DNA from: Ornithinimicrobium tianjinense
GTDB taxonomy: Bacteria > Actinomycetota > Actinomycetes > Actinomycetales > Dermatophilaceae
Direction of reading: 5' to 3'
Assembly (NCBI RefSeq): GCF_014636495.1
Contig: NZ_BMEM01000001.1
Coordinates: 1,380,471 to 1,444,470 of the forward strand
Length of the DNA: 64,000 nt
Made by a program: the position numbers and the translations under genes. A model generated the notes under the pieces. That model saw only the letters and a program-made list of their open reading frames with translations, was not told the origin of the DNA and made no database searches. This document shows positions 55,000 to 64,000 of the stretch, one piece after another (within the stretch, counting starts at the first letter, position 1; each line of letters starts with the position of its first letter).

Positions 55000-55615
55000 G
55001 CACCCCGACGCGCCGGGCGACAGCGGCGCGGAGCACCAGGTCGCCTTCGACATCAACAGCTTCCCCGGTGGTGCCCGCGGCGCCGTCGAGGCGGTCCTTA
55101 TGGTGGTGGACGAGCCGGTCACCGAGGAGGCGCTCGCGACCGCGCTGGAGCTGCCCGTGGAGGACGTGGGGGCGGTGCTCGACGAGCTCGCCCAGGACTA
55201 CGCCGCGGCCGAGCGTGGCTTCATGCTGCGCCGGCTCGGCGGCGGCTGGCGGATCTACACCCGTCCCGAGTACGCCCCGGTCGTCGAGCGGTTCCTGCTC
55301 GGCGGTCAGCAGGCGCGGCTGACCCAGGCCGCGCTCGAGACGCTGGCGGTGATCGCCTACCGTCAGCCGGTCAGCCGCGCCCGGATCGGCGCGATCCGCG
55401 GCGTCAACGTGGACGGTGTCGTGCGCACCCTGCTCGCACGCGGCATGGTGACGGAGGTCGGGCAGGACCCGTCCGCCGGCGCCGTGCTCTACGGCACCAC
55501 CGACCTCTTCCTCCAGCGCATGGGGCTGGACTCTCTCGACGACCTGCCCGCCCTCGCGCCCTACCTGCCGTCGGCAGAGGTGCTCGAGGAGCTGGCCGCG
55601 GAAGGACTGGCATGA
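54983..55615 (+). CDS. scpB: segregation and condensation protein B
   Basis: Partner of ScpA in chromosome condensation. About 207-210 residues with two winged-helix domains: RGAVEAVLMVVDEPVTEEALATAL, RRLGGGWRIYTRPEYAPVVERFL, and LTQAALETLAVIAYRQPVSRARIGAIRGVNVDGVVRTLLARGMV. The start is ambiguous: ATG 54983, GTG 54986 (best spacing to AGGAGG) or ATG 54992, all inside the end of scpA. Confidence 0.94.
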   Translation: MVPMSEHPDAPGDSGAEHQVAFDINSFPGGARGAVEAVLMVVDEPVTEEALATALELPVEDVGAVLDELAQDYAAAERGFMLRRLGGGWRIYTRPEYAPVVERFLLGGQQARLTQAALETLAVIAYRQPVSRARIGAIRGVNVDGVVRTLLARGMVTEVGQDPSAGAVLYGTTDLFLQRMGLDSLDDLPALAPYLPSAEVLEELAAEGLA

Positions 55616-56544
55616 GCAACGGCAAGGGTTCGCAGGGCAACGGCAGGGCCAGGGGCCAGGGCGGCCAGGGCAGGGGAGCGGGTGGCGGCCCGCAGCGGCG
55701 CACCCGCGTGCCCGGGCAGGGCGGCTCCGCCGGGCCCCGCCGTGCCGGGTCCGGCGCCGCGCGTCCCAGCCGCGCCCGGCGGGCCGCGGCCCCGGCGCCG
55801 CACGTGGACGTGCACGACCCCTCGGGCGTGCGTCTGCAGAAGCTGCTGGCCGGCGCCGGCTTCGGCTCGCGCCGCGCGTGCGAGAAGCTCATCGAGGACG
55901 GGCGGGTCCAGGTCGACGACCAGGTCGTCACCGAGCTCGGCGTGCGCGTGGACCCGTCACGGCAGGTGGTCCGCGTCGACGGTGACCGCGTCGTGGTGGA
56001 CACCGACAAGGTCTACCTGGCCTTCAACAAGCCGGCCGGGGTGGTCTCCACGATGCAGGACGACGAGGGTCGTCCGTGCCTCGCCGACTACGTCGGGCAC
56101 CTCTCGCACCGGCTGTTCCACGTGGGTCGCCTCGACCAGGACACCGAGGGCCTCCTGCTGCTGACGAACGACGGCGAGCTCGCCCACCGCCTTCAGCACC
56201 CCGCCTACGGCGTCCCCAAGACCTACGTCGCCCAGGTCCACGGGGTCGTGGGCAGCGGCGTCGGCAAGCGCCTGCGCGAGGGCGTGGAGCTCGAGGACGG
56301 ACTGGCCCGCGCGGACTCCTTCAAGCTCGTGGACAACATCCCCGGACACTCGATCGTCGAGGTGGTGCTCCACGAGGGTCGCAAGCACATCGTCCGCCGG
56401 ATGCTGGACGAGGTCGGTTTCCCGGTGGAGACCCTGACGCGGGTGCAGGTCGGGCCGGTGCTGCTCGGTGAGCTGCGTCCCGGCCGCTACCGCGCTCTCG
56501 CCGCCGAGGAGGTCAGCCAGCTCTACCGGGCGGCGGGACTGTAG
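55612..56544 (+). CDS. 23S rRNA/RsuA-family pseudouridine synthase
   Basis: 310 residues. The first 65 residues are a Gly/Arg/Gln-rich disordered basic tail suited to RNA binding. An S4 domain (GVRLQKLLAGAGFGSRRACEKLIEDGRVQVDDQ) follows, then the catalytic motif GRLDQDTEGLLLLTNDGELAHRL with the nucleophile Asp, and EGRKHIVRRMLDEVGFPV. RluB-type by context (scpAB-rluB-cmk-der). Start overlaps the scpB stop. Confidence 0.93.
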   Translation: MSNGKGSQGNGRARGQGGQGRGAGGGPQRRTRVPGQGGSAGPRRAGSGAARPSRARRAAAPAPHVDVHDPSGVRLQKLLAGAGFGSRRACEKLIEDGRVQVDDQVVTELGVRVDPSRQVVRVDGDRVVVDTDKVYLAFNKPAGVVSTMQDDEGRPCLADYVGHLSHRLFHVGRLDQDTEGLLLLTNDGELAHRLQHPAYGVPKTYVAQVHGVVGSGVGKRLREGVELEDGLARADSFKLVDNIPGHSIVEVVLHEGRKHIVRRMLDEVGFPVETLTRVQVGPVLLGELRPGRYRALAAEEVSQLYRAAGL

Positions 56545-56587
56545 CGCAGCCGGGCCTGGACGCACTCCCACCCCCGGTGTACTACGG

Positions 56588-56608
56588 ACGGTAGGGGAGG
56601 TCTACCGT
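56588..56608. promoter_or_regulatory. inverted repeat ACGGTAG-N7-CTACCGT upstream of permease
   Basis: Perfect 7-base arms, 57 bases before the permease start. The right arm contains TACCGT, a possible -10, so the repeat is placed like an operator. Confidence 0.5.
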
Positions 56609-56664
56609 GCACGGGAGCGCGGCCGTGATGGTGCGGCCGCACGCACTCCCGGAAGAAGCAGCGC

Positions 56665-58119
56665 ATGGCAGATCCTCACGTCGTCCCGCAGGCCACCGGC
56701 TCCCACGAGGCGACGGGCGAACATCTGCACCGCGGCCTCCAGAACCGCCATATCCAGCTGATCGCCATCGGTGGCGCGATCGGCACGGGGTTGTTCATGG
56801 GTTCGGGCAAGACGATCGCGGCGGCCGGTCCGTCCATCGTCCTCGTCTACCTGGTCATCGGCATCATGGTGTTCTTCGTGATGCGCGCCATGGGTGAGCT
56901 GCTGCTGCACAACCTCGACTACAAGTCGTTCCAGGACTTCTGCGCCGACATGCTGGGGCCGTGGGCCGGCTTCTTCACCGGCTGGACCTACTGGCTCTGC
57001 TGGATCGTCACCGGGATGGCCGACCTCATCGCGGTGGTGAGCTACTACAACTTCTGGATCCACCCCGCCGACCCCACCGACGTCCAGGCACTCTCGCTCG
57101 TCCTCGGCGCGGCGACCCTGCTCGCCCTCCTCGGGCTCAACCTGCTCACCGTGGCGCTCTTCGGTGAGCTGGAGTTCTGGTTCGCCCTCATCAAGATCGT
57201 CGCGATCGTCGCCCTCATCATCCTCGGTGGCTGGCTGATCATCACCGGCTTCACCGCCCCGGACGGCACCCAGGCGTCCCTGGCCAACCTGTGGAACCGC
57301 CCGGGCGGCGTCTTCCCGCACGGGACGGAGGGCTTCCTCGCCGGCTTCCAGATCGCCACCTTCGCCTTCGTCGGCATCGAGCTCGTCGGCGCCACCGCCG
57401 CCGAGACGGCCAACCCCACCACGACGCTGCCCCGGGCGATCAACCAGATCCCCGTCCGCATCCTCGTGTTCTACGTGCTGTCCCTCGTCGTCATCATGTC
57501 GGTGACCCCGTGGGACCAGGTCAACCCCGAGCTGTCGCCCTTCGTCAACCTCTTCTCCCTCATCGGCATCGCGGCCGCGGCCTCGATCATGAACTTCGTC
57601 GTCCTGACCTCGGCGGCGTCGGCCGCCAACTCCGGTCTCTACTCCACCTCGCGGATGCTCTACGGCCTGGCCCACAAGGGCATGGCGCCCGCCCCGGTCG
57701 GACGGCTCTCGCGGCGGATGGTGCCCGCGGTCGGACTGATCGTGTCGGTGATCTTCGTCGGCAGCTCGCTGCTGCTCCTGCTCAGCGACTCGGTGATGGA
57801 GGCCTTCACCGTGGTCACCACGATCTCCGCCGTGCTGTTCATGTTCGTCTGGGGGATGATCCTGGTCAGCTACGTCGTCTACCGCCGGCGCCACCCGGAG
57901 GCGCACGCCCGGTCCATCTACAAGATGCCCGGCGGCGTGCCGATGTGCTGGGTGGTCCTGGCCTTCTTCGTCTTCATCCTCGTGGTCCTCACCCGGCAGG
58001 AGGACACGCTGCGGGCCCTGCTGGTCACCCCGGTCTGGTTCGTCCTCCTCGCCGTGGGCTGGTTCGCCGTCCGGGGTCGGGTCCACAGGGACGACAGCCA
58101 CACCGAGCTGCCCGTCTGA
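56665..58119 (+). CDS. cycA: amino-acid permease, D-serine/D-alanine/glycine transporter type
   Basis: 484 residues, 12 membrane helices, AAT family of the APC superfamily. The N-terminus LHRGLQNRHIQLIAIGGAIGTGLFMGSGKTI is nearly the CycA signature, with FVGIELVGATAAETANP in helix 6. Likely a proton symporter for small neutral amino acids. It interrupts the rluB-cmk order of mycobacteria. An inverted repeat upstream suggests specific regulation. Confidence 0.9.
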   Translation: MADPHVVPQATGSHEATGEHLHRGLQNRHIQLIAIGGAIGTGLFMGSGKTIAAAGPSIVLVYLVIGIMVFFVMRAMGELLLHNLDYKSFQDFCADMLGPWAGFFTGWTYWLCWIVTGMADLIAVVSYYNFWIHPADPTDVQALSLVLGAATLLALLGLNLLTVALFGELEFWFALIKIVAIVALIILGGWLIITGFTAPDGTQASLANLWNRPGGVFPHGTEGFLAGFQIATFAFVGIELVGATAAETANPTTTLPRAINQIPVRILVFYVLSLVVIMSVTPWDQVNPELSPFVNLFSLIGIAAAASIMNFVVLTSAASAANSGLYSTSRMLYGLAHKGMAPAPVGRLSRRMVPAVGLIVSVIFVGSSLLLLLSDSVMEAFTVVTTISAVLFMFVWGMILVSYVVYRRRHPEAHARSIYKMPGGVPMCWVVLAFFVFILVVLTRQEDTLRALLVTPVWFVLLAVGWFAVRGRVHRDDSHTELPV

Positions 58120-58153
58120 GCCGGCTCGCTTAGGGGCTGTGCACGGATACGGC

Positions 58154-58159
58154 TAGGCT
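58154..58159 (+). promoter_or_regulatory. -10 element of leaderless cmk promoter
   Basis: TAGGCT, 6 bases before the GTG start, in the 46-base gap after the permease. Confidence 0.6.
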
Positions 58160-58165
58160 TGATCG

Positions 58166-58906
58166 GTGCCTGTCTCACCGATCACCATCGCCATCGACGG
58201 GCCCAGCGGCTCCGGGAAGTCCTCCGTGTCCAAGGCCGTCGCGCGTGAGCTCGGGCTGGCCTACCTCGACACCGGGGCGATGTACCGAGCCCTGGCGTGG
58301 TGGGCTCTCCACCGCGAGATCGACCTGGCCGACCAGAACGCCGTGGCCGAGGCGGCGCGCGCCCTGCCGCTCGCCCTGTCCACCGATCCCGCCCGTGCCA
58401 GCGTGAGCGTCGACGGCACCGACGTCACCGAGGCCATCCGGGAGACGCGCATCAGCTCGAGCGTGTCCGCCGTCGCGACCAACCTCGACGTCAGGGCCGA
58501 GCTCCGCCGGCGTCAGCGGGAGCTCATCGACCGGGCCCGCGAGGAGCAGGGTGGCGTCGTGGCCGAGGGGCGGGACATCACCACCGTCGTCGCCCCCGAC
58601 GCCGAGCACCGCATCCTCGTGACGGCCAGCGAGGAGGCACGTCTGGCCCGCAGGTCCTTGGACGTGCACGGCGCCGCAGGGGCCGAGCACCTGGCCGCCA
58701 CACGCGACCAGGTCCTGCGCCGCGACCGTGACGACGCCACCGTCAGCGCGTTCTTCGAGCCCGCCGACGGGGTCGTCGGCATCGACACCTCCGACCTGAC
58801 CTTCGAGGAGTCCGTGCAGGCCGTCCTCGACGTCGTCCGCGGCGCCCGCGGCCAGCACCCGTCACCTGATACCCGCCCGACCCTGCAGCCCGAGGAGACC
58901 TCATGA
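58166..58906 (+). CDS. cmk: cytidylate kinase
   Basis: Phosphorylates CMP and dCMP. 246 residues. P-loop [33 protein letters not shown], the [17 protein letters not shown] segment and the [15 protein letters not shown] lid. GTG start with a leaderless promoter and no ribosome site. It overlaps the next gene by 4 bases, starting an operon of cmk, sulfurtransferase, sufE-like and der. Confidence 0.95.
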   Translation: MPVSPITIAIDGPSGSGKSSVSKAVARELGLAYLDTGAMYRALAWWALHREIDLADQNAVAEAARALPLALSTDPARASVSVDGTDVTEAIRETRISSSVSAVATNLDVRAELRRRQRELIDRAREEQGGVVAEGRDITTVVAPDAEHRILVTASEEARLARRSLDVHGAAGAEHLAATRDQVLRRDRDDATVSAFFEPADGVVGIDTSDLTFEESVQAVLDVVRGARGQHPSPDTRPTLQPEETS

Positions 58907-59763
58907 CCGAGCACGACACCAAGATCGTCGCCTACGCCCACCCCGAGCGGCTCGTGACCACCGACTGGCTGGCCGCGCACCTCGACGACCCGGACGTGGT
59001 CGTGCTGGAGTCCGACGAGGACGTGCTCCTCTACGACACCGGCCACATCCCCGGCGCGCTCAAGCTCGACTGGCACCTCGACCTCAACGACCCGCTCAGC
59101 CGCGACTACGTCGGGGGCGAGCGGTTCGCCGAGGTCATGGGCGAGCGTGGCATCGGCCGCGACACCACGGTCGTGATCTACGGGGACAAGTCCAACTGGT
59201 GGGCCGCCTACGCGCTGTGGGTGATGTCGCTGTTCGGGCACGAGGACGTCCGGCTCCTGGACGGTGGCCGCGCGAAGTGGGTGGCCGAGGGGCGGGAGAT
59301 GACCACCGACGTCCCCGAGGTGACGCCCACGGCATACCCGGTGGTCGAGCGGGACGACTCGCGCCTCAGGGCGTTCAAGGACCAGGTGCGCGAGCACATC
59401 GGCCGGCCGATGGTCGACGTGCGCAGCCCGGGGGAGTTCTCCGGCGAGCTGCTGCACATGCCCGATTATCCGCAGGAGGGCGCGATGCGCGGGGGCCACA
59501 TCCCCGGCGCGCGGTCGGTGCCCTGGGCCCGTGCTGCCAACGAGGACGGCACCTTCCGTCCGCGTGAGGAGCTCGAGGCGATCTACCTCGAGGAGCAGGG
59601 TCTGGCGCCGTCCGACGACGTCGTGGCGTACTGCCGGATCGGCGAGCGTTCGAGCCACACCTGGTTCGTGCTGACCCACCTGCTCGGCTTCGAGAAGGTC
59701 CGCAACTACGACGGCAGCTGGACCGAGTGGGGCAACTCCGTCGGCGTGCCGGTGGAGCGCTGA
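58903..59763 (+). CDS. thiosulfate/3-mercaptopyruvate sulfurtransferase
   Basis: 286 residues, two rhodanese domains. The first (about 15-135) is inactive with [15 protein letters not shown] in place of the loop. The second carries the catalytic Cys in [14 protein letters not shown], a CRIGERS loop typical of actinobacterial thiosulfate sulfurtransferases. It is coupled to a SufE-like gene, so it may hand sulfane sulfur to cofactor assembly. Inserted between cmk and der. Confidence 0.93.
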   Translation: MTEHDTKIVAYAHPERLVTTDWLAAHLDDPDVVVLESDEDVLLYDTGHIPGALKLDWHLDLNDPLSRDYVGGERFAEVMGERGIGRDTTVVIYGDKSNWWAAYALWVMSLFGHEDVRLLDGGRAKWVAEGREMTTDVPEVTPTAYPVVERDDSRLRAFKDQVREHIGRPMVDVRSPGEFSGELLHMPDYPQEGAMRGGHIPGARSVPWARAANEDGTFRPREELEAIYLEEQGLAPSDDVVAYCRIGERSSHTWFVLTHLLGFEKVRNYDGSWTEWGNSVGVPVER

Positions 59764-59765
59764 GC

Positions 59766-60242
59766 GTGGCCGTGGACGAGCGTGCAGACCTGCCGAAGGG
59801 GATGGCGGAGCTGGCGGAGGACTTCCACGCGGTGTCCGAGAAGGAGCGCCTGCAGCTCCTCCTCGAGCTGAGCCAGGAGCTGCCGGCTCTCCCCGAGCGG
59901 TATGCCGGGCACCAGGAGGTCATGGAGCGCGTCGACGAGTGCCAGTCGCCGCTGTTCCTGGCCGTCGAGGTGGTCGACGACGCTCCCCGGACCGTCCAGC
60001 TCTTCTTCGACGCGCCGGCCGAGTCGCCGACGACGCGTGGCTTCGCGGGCATCCTGCGGGAGAGCCTGGACGGCCTCCCGGCCGAGGAGGTCCTCGCCGT
60101 GCCGGACGACGCGCCCTACCGGTTCGGGCTGGCCGACGCCGTGTCTCCGCTGCGGATGCGCGGCATGGTGGGCATGCTGAGCCGCATCAAGCGGCAGGTG
60201 CGGCTGCGCCGCGAGGCGATCGACGCGGAAGGACGCGCATGA
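59766..60242 (+). CDS. SufE family sulfur-acceptor protein
   Basis: 158 residues. [30 protein letters not shown], then [14 protein letters not shown] with the persulfide-accepting Cys, and [25 protein letters not shown] are SufE patterns. It probably accepts sulfur from a desulfurase or from the sulfurtransferase two bases upstream. The GTG at 59766 is the likely start, with alternatives at 59772 and 59802. The stop overlaps der (ATGA). Confidence 0.9.
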   Translation: MAVDERADLPKGMAELAEDFHAVSEKERLQLLLELSQELPALPERYAGHQEVMERVDECQSPLFLAVEVVDDAPRTVQLFFDAPAESPTTRGFAGILRESLDGLPAEEVLAVPDDAPYRFGLADAVSPLRMRGMVGMLSRIKRQVRLRREAIDAEGRA

Positions 60243-61783
60243 ACGACAAGGACAGCGGTCTCGACGAGGTCGAGGTCGAGTGGACCGGCGGGGTCGACCC
60301 CGACAGCCCGGTCGAGCCCGACCTTGAGGCCACGGAGGATGACGTGCGCCTCGAGACCGCGCTGCGTGCCGGTCTGGACGACTTCGACCTCTCCGACGAG
60401 GACCTCGAGCTGGTCGACCACGGCGAGCTGTCCGACGACGAGGACGACGAGGCCGAGCTGCGACCCGTGGTCGCGGTGGTGGGGCGCCCCAACGTGGGCA
60501 AGTCCAGCCTGGTCAACCGCATCCTGGGCCGGCGCGAGGCCGTCGTCGAGGACGTCCCGGGGGTCACCCGGGACCGGGTCGCCTACGACGCCGACTGGTC
60601 CGGACGACGGTTCACCCTCGTGGACACCGGTGGCTGGGAGGTCGACGCGACGGGCATCCACCTGCGCGTGGCCGAGCAGGCCGAGGTCGCGGTGGAGCTG
60701 GCGGACGTCGTGATCTTCGTGGTCGACGCGACCGTGGGCGCCACCGACACCGACGAGCAGGTCGTGCGGCTGCTGCGCCGCTCCAGGAAGCCGGTGGTGC
60801 TGGTCGCCAACAAGGTGGACGACCAGCGCATGGAGGCCGACGCCGCCATGCTGTGGTCGCTCGGCCTGGGCCAGCCGTGGCCGGTCTCCGCACTGCACGG
60901 ACGTGGCTCGGGCGACGCGCTGGACGCCGTGCTGGAGGTGCTCCCTGAGCGGACGACCGTCGCCGGCGCCTACCCGCGCGGCGGCCCGCGTCGCGTGGCG
61001 CTGCTCGGCCGCCCCAACGTGGGCAAGTCCTCCCTGCTCAACAAGCTCGCGGGGGAGGAGCGGGTCGTCGTCGACGATGTCGCAGGCACCACCCGTGACC
61101 CCGTGGACGAGCTCATCGAGCTGGGCGAGAGCGGCAAGCTGTGGCGCTTCGTCGACACGGCGGGGATCCGCCGACGGGTGCACCAGACCCGGGGAGCCGA
61201 CTTCTACGCCTCCCTCCGGACGCAGTCTGCGCTGGAGAAGGCCGAGGTCGCGGTCGTCCTCATCGACGTCTCCACCTCGATCACCGAGCAGGACATCCGT
61301 GTCGTGCAGCAGGTGGTGGACGCGGGCCGGGCCCTCGTCATCGCCTACAACAAGTGGGACCTGATGGACGAGGAGCGGCAGTACTACCTCGAGCGCGAGA
61401 TCGAGCGCGAGCTGGTGCAGATGCAGTGGGCGCCGCGGGTCAACATCTCCGCGATGACCGGTCGCCACGTCGCCAAGCTGGAGCCGGCCCTGGAGCTGGC
61501 GCTGGCCTCGTGGGACCGCCGCATCCCCACGTCCCGGCTCAACGCCTTCCTGGGGGAGGTCGTCGCGGCGCACCCGCACCCCGTGCGCGGGGGCAAGCAG
61601 CCCCGCATCCTCTTCGCCACGCAGGCCGACACGCGCCCGCCGAAGTTCGTCATCTTCGCCTCCGGCTTCATCGAGGCGGGCTACCGCCGCTTCCTCGAGC
61701 GTCGGCTGCGCGAGGAGTTCGGCTTCGAGGGCACGCCGATCGAGATCTCGGTGCGCGTGCGGGAGAAGCGCGCGCGACGCTGA
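60239..61783 (+). CDS. der: ribosome biogenesis GTPase Der
   Basis: 514 residues. An acidic N-terminal extension of about 75 residues precedes two tandem GTPase domains: G1 motifs [12 protein letters not shown] (about 82) and [12 protein letters not shown] (about 258), G3 DTGGW and DTAGIR, G4 NKVD and NKWD. A C-terminal KH-like domain ([22 protein letters not shown]) follows. It aids 50S subunit assembly. Last gene of the cmk operon. Confidence 0.96.
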   Translation: MNDKDSGLDEVEVEWTGGVDPDSPVEPDLEATEDDVRLETALRAGLDDFDLSDEDLELVDHGELSDDEDDEAELRPVVAVVGRPNVGKSSLVNRILGRREAVVEDVPGVTRDRVAYDADWSGRRFTLVDTGGWEVDATGIHLRVAEQAEVAVELADVVIFVVDATVGATDTDEQVVRLLRRSRKPVVLVANKVDDQRMEADAAMLWSLGLGQPWPVSALHGRGSGDALDAVLEVLPERTTVAGAYPRGGPRRVALLGRPNVGKSSLLNKLAGEERVVVDDVAGTTRDPVDELIELGESGKLWRFVDTAGIRRRVHQTRGADFYASLRTQSALEKAEVAVVLIDVSTSITEQDIRVVQQVVDAGRALVIAYNKWDLMDEERQYYLEREIERELVQMQWAPRVNISAMTGRHVAKLEPALELALASWDRRIPTSRLNAFLGEVVAAHPHPVRGGKQPRILFATQADTRPPKFVIFASGFIEAGYRRFLERRLREEFGFEGTPIEISVRVREKRARR

Positions 61784-61870
61784 CTCTCGCGACCTGGCCA
61801 GAAGCCGACCGATGAGTCGGGGGAGCGGGCCGGGTCAGTCCCAGCACACGACATACCCGAGGAGGACGTC

Positions 61871-62347
61871 ATGGCAACACTGGGCACGTGCCTGTGGTTC
61901 GACGGGCAGGCGAGGGAGGCCGCCGAGTTCTACACCTCGATCTTTCCCCGGTCGCGCATCGTCGGCGGTGCGGACTACCTGACGGAGACGCCGAGCGAGA
62001 AGGCCGTCGGCTCGGAGATGACGGTGGACTTCGAGCTGGACGGGCGTCCTTTCCTGGCGCTCAACGGAGGACCGCAGTTCACCTTCAACGAGGCCGTCTC
62101 GATCGTGGTCCGCACCCAGGGCCAGGAGGAGACCGACCGCTACTGGGAGTCGCTGCTGGAGGGCGGTGGAGAGCCGTCCGCGTGCGGCTGGCTCAAGGAC
62201 CGCTTCGGCCTGTCCTGGCAGGTGGTGCCCGAGGAGCTGGACGCGCTGCTGTCGGACCCCGACCCTGACCGAGCGCGCCGAGCCATGCAGGCGATGCTCG
62301 GGCAGGTGAAGATCGACATCGCCGAGATCCAGGCCGCCGCCGGCTGA
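61871..62347 (+). CDS. VOC/PhnB-like family protein
   Basis: 158 residues. TCLWFDGQAREAAEFYTSIFPRSRI, FELDGRPFLALNGGPQFTFNEAVSIVV and YWESLLEGGGEPSACGWLKDRFGLSWQVVP are the PhnB/3-demethylubiquinone-methyltransferase-like VOC pattern. The actual reaction of this group is unknown. ATG with GAGGAGG 5 bases upstream. Just before it lies a CATAC motif copy in non-coding sequence. Confidence 0.9.
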   Translation: MATLGTCLWFDGQAREAAEFYTSIFPRSRIVGGADYLTETPSEKAVGSEMTVDFELDGRPFLALNGGPQFTFNEAVSIVVRTQGQEETDRYWESLLEGGGEPSACGWLKDRFGLSWQVVPEELDALLSDPDPDRARRAMQAMLGQVKIDIAEIQAAAG

Positions 62348-62397
62348 GCCGGGCGCCACGACCGGGGCCGGATTCGGTGACCGGGACCGGCATGGGT

Positions 62398-62403
62398 TAT
62401 CTT
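62398..62403 (+). promoter_or_regulatory. -10 element of tRNA-Pro promoter
   Basis: TATCTT, 21 bases before the tRNA 5' end, in an otherwise GC-rich gap. Confidence 0.55.
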
Positions 62404-62424
62404 TGTCCCTGCCCATCCGGGCCT

Positions 62425-62498
<74 letters not shown>

Positions 62499-62518
62499 CC
62501 GAGAGAAGTAGCAGGTCA

Positions 62519-62552
62519 GAGGCGGTTTCGGAGAGATCCGAAGCCGCCTCTT
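62519..62552 (+). terminator. terminator hairpin after tRNA-Pro
   Basis: GAGGCGGTTTCGGA pairs with TCCGAAGCCGCCTC (one G-U pair) across a GAGA tetraloop, followed by only TT. Confidence 0.8.
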
Positions 62553-62612
62553 GACGTCTGCGGCGATGTGGACGAGGTGACTCATGTGGTCAGGCGTGAT
62601 CCTCGCGACCCC

Positions 62613-62618
62613 TAGACT
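62613..62618 (+). promoter_or_regulatory. -10 element of leaderless phosphatidyltransferase promoter
   Basis: TAGACT, 6 bases before the ATG. Confidence 0.6.
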
Positions 62619-62624
62619 GGCCGC

Positions 62625-63257
62625 ATGACGATGGGCACGGGGGTCGACGGCGGTCGCCGACCGTCACCGCGGCCCGCCGGACAGGTCGACCGGGTGGTCA
62701 CGCTTCCCAACGCGCTGAGCGTCGTGCGACTTCTGCTCCTCCCGGTCTTCGTCTGGCTCCTGCTCGAGGGCCGGCTGGTGGCGGCCGGAGGGGTGCTCGC
62801 GCTCTCCGGGCTGACCGACTACCTGGACGGGCGCATCGCGCGTGCCTACGGGTTGGTGAGCCGTGTGGGCCAGATCCTGGACCCGGTCGCGGACCGCCTG
62901 TACATCGCGACCACCCTGCTGGGACTGGCCTGGGCCAGCGTCATCCCGTGGTGGCTCGTGGTGGTGCTCATGGCGCGCGACGCCTTCGTGCTGGCCCTGT
63001 ACCCCGTCGTGCGCAGGCACCGCCTGCCTATACCTGAGGTGGACTTCACCGGCAAGACGGCGACGTTCAGCCTGCTCGCGGCCTTCCCCCTGCTGGTGCT
63101 GGGGGCCGTCACCGGCTGGTGGACCGTCGCGGCGCGGGTGGTGGGTTGGGCGCTCGTCTGGTGGGGCATCGCGTTCTACTGGGTGGCTGGCGGGGTCTAC
63201 GCCTGGCAGGTCCGACACATGGTGGGGCAACGCCGCGCGCAGGAGGTGCCACGATGA
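62625..63257 (+). CDS. CDP-alcohol phosphatidyltransferase family protein
   Basis: 210 residues, five to six membrane helices. The CDP-alcohol motif reads TDYLDGRIARAYGLVSRVGQILDPVADRL (residues about 65-93), with all catalytic Asp residues. It likely makes phosphatidylglycerol phosphate or cardiolipin. By position before a DUF881 gene it corresponds to mycobacterial pgsA2 (Rv1822) rather than the PI synthase PgsA1. Its stop overlaps the next gene (ATGA). Confidence 0.9.
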   Translation: MTMGTGVDGGRRPSPRPAGQVDRVVTLPNALSVVRLLLLPVFVWLLLEGRLVAAGGVLALSGLTDYLDGRIARAYGLVSRVGQILDPVADRLYIATTLLGLAWASVIPWWLVVVLMARDAFVLALYPVVRRHRLPIPEVDFTGKTATFSLLAAFPLLVLGAVTGWWTVAARVVGWALVWWGIAFYWVAGGVYAWQVRHMVGQRRAQEVPR

Positions 63258-64000
63258 GGTGGCCGTCCGTCAAGCGCGGGGAGCGGGACCCGAACCCGGC
63301 CGCGTCCATGGCTCTCCTCGACGAGGTCCTCGACCCACCTGTCGGGCCCGGGTACCACTCCGCTGCGCAGGCCCGGGCGGCGGCCGGTCTGGCCCCGTCC
63401 TCGGGCCTCAACACCCTCCTGATGTTCGTCGTCGCGCTCGCCCTAGGGTTCCTGGTCACGATCGCCGCGGTGACGCTGCGCGCACCTGATCCCGCAGCCT
63501 CCGCGACGCGAGCAGAGCTGATCACGCGGATCGAGGACGCGCAGGCGGCCGGCGACGACCAGGTCCGGCGTGTCGAGGCGCTGCGGGCCGAGATCCTGGC
63601 CCTGGAGCAGCAGCAGGCCCGCACCGCGGAGGGCGCTGAGGGGGAACGGGTCATCGCCGCGACCGCGCTCAACGCCGGCGCCCAGGCCGTGCAGGGCCCG
63701 GGTGTCGTGGTCACCCTGGAGGACGCGAGACGCGCGACCGACGAGGCGCCGGGCGAGGAGCGCCAGCCGGAGAGGGTCAACGCGCGCGATCTCCAGCTCG
63801 TCGTCAACGGGCTGTGGTCGGCCGGCGCCGAGGCGATCTCGGTGAACGAGCACCGTATGACGAGCACCTCTGCCATCCGTTTCGCCGGCGAGGCCGTCAT
63901 CGTAGACTTCCGTGGCCTGACCCCGCCGTACGTGGTGAAGGCGATCGGTGACCCTGAGAGACTGGCCGCCGAGACCTCGTCCGGACTTACCGGTGCCTAC
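63254..64000 (+). CDS. DUF881 family membrane protein (3' end outside window)
   Basis: 249 codons open to the window end. A cytoplasmic N-terminus of about 50 residues, one membrane helix (TLLMFVVALALGFLVTIAAVTL), a coiled-coil stretch with IEDAQAAGDDQVRRVEALRAEILALEQQQ, then the DUF881 core GPGVVVTLEDA, VNARDLQLVVNGLWSAGAEAISVNEHRMTSTSAIRFAGEAVIVD and PYVVKAIGDP. Function unknown; in mycobacteria two such genes flank a DUF1290 gene after pgsA2. Preceded by AGGAGGTG. Confidence 0.9.
   Translation, partial: MRWPSVKRGERDPNPAASMALLDEVLDPPVGPGYHSAAQARAAAGLAPSSGLNTLLMFVVALALGFLVTIAAVTLRAPDPAASATRAELITRIEDAQAAGDDQVRRVEALRAEILALEQQQARTAEGAEGERVIAATALNAGAQAVQGPGVVVTLEDARRATDEAPGEERQPERVNARDLQLVVNGLWSAGAEAISVNEHRMTSTSAIRFAGEAVIVDFRGLTPPYVVKAIGDPERLAAETSSGLTGAY

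Overview
The window is a 64 kb piece of chromosome from a high-GC actinobacterium. Evidence: dense GC-rich coding, many 4-base ATGA/GTGA gene overlaps, tRNA genes without an encoded CCA end, a DUF222/HNH gene, and gene order that I recall from mycobacteria (thrS-HIT, pdxS-pdxT-yebC-ruvCAB-yajC-secDF-apt-rel-MBL-hisS; parA-scpA-scpB-rluB-cmk-der; pgsA-DUF881). A member of Intrasporangiaceae/Micrococcales is my best guess. No database search was run. Family calls come from motifs read in the translations, and taxonomic comparisons come from memory.

Layout. 1-2.9 kb: end of a galactose operon (alpha-galactosidase, galK). 2.9-6.8 kb: small lipoprotein and pta-ackA. 6.8-12.7 kb: class IV aminotransferase, tRNA-Val, flavodoxin, FAD-Rieske oxidoreductase, an MFS-HutD fusion and a Nudix gene. 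12.7-19.9 kb: thrS and the HIT gene, which I expect to be neighbours, are separated by an operon read on the minus strand: an Lgt-like protein, a multi-cysteine radical SAM protein resembling tetraether lipid synthase, and three small membrane proteins. 20-22.2 kb: DUF222/HNH gene where I would expect pgsA/pimA. 22.5-35.9 kb: vitamin B6 synthase, a cytochrome b-molybdopterin fusion, yebC, the ruvCAB repair operon behind a LexA-like box, Sec accessory genes, apt and the stringent-response enzyme. 35.9-41.5 kb: aminopeptidase, DUF349 protein, metallo-hydrolase, hisS and a lipoprotein PPIase. 41.6-49.3 kb: a complete eight-gene histidine operon in the enterobacterial order hisGDC(NB)HAF(IE), headed by a TrpR-like regulator gene and a TrpR-like operator. 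49.3-64 kb: CHRD protein, xerD, leucine-type dehydrogenase, parA-scpAB-rluB, amino-acid permease, cmk, rhodanese, sufE, der, tRNA-Pro, and a pgsA-DUF881 pair cut by the window end.

Main points of interest. (1) The histidine module, including an unusual HisRS and its own regulator and operator, looks transferred from a gammaproteobacterium, with Xanthomonadales as the closest remembered match. Its HisA is not the actinobacterial PriA type. (2) The Lgt-like/radical SAM/small-membrane-protein operon is a candidate undescribed lipid-modification system. (3) About 58 copies of GTATG/CATAC occur in all reading frames and between genes, while GTACG/CGTAC is scarce, which suggests a DNA-level process. 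(4) About a dozen genes carry a TANNNT-like -10 hexamer exactly 6-7 bases before the start codon, so leaderless transcripts appear to be the norm. (5) There is a 38-bp perfect palindrome with a nearby half-size copy, plus several uncharacterised operator-like inverted repeats.
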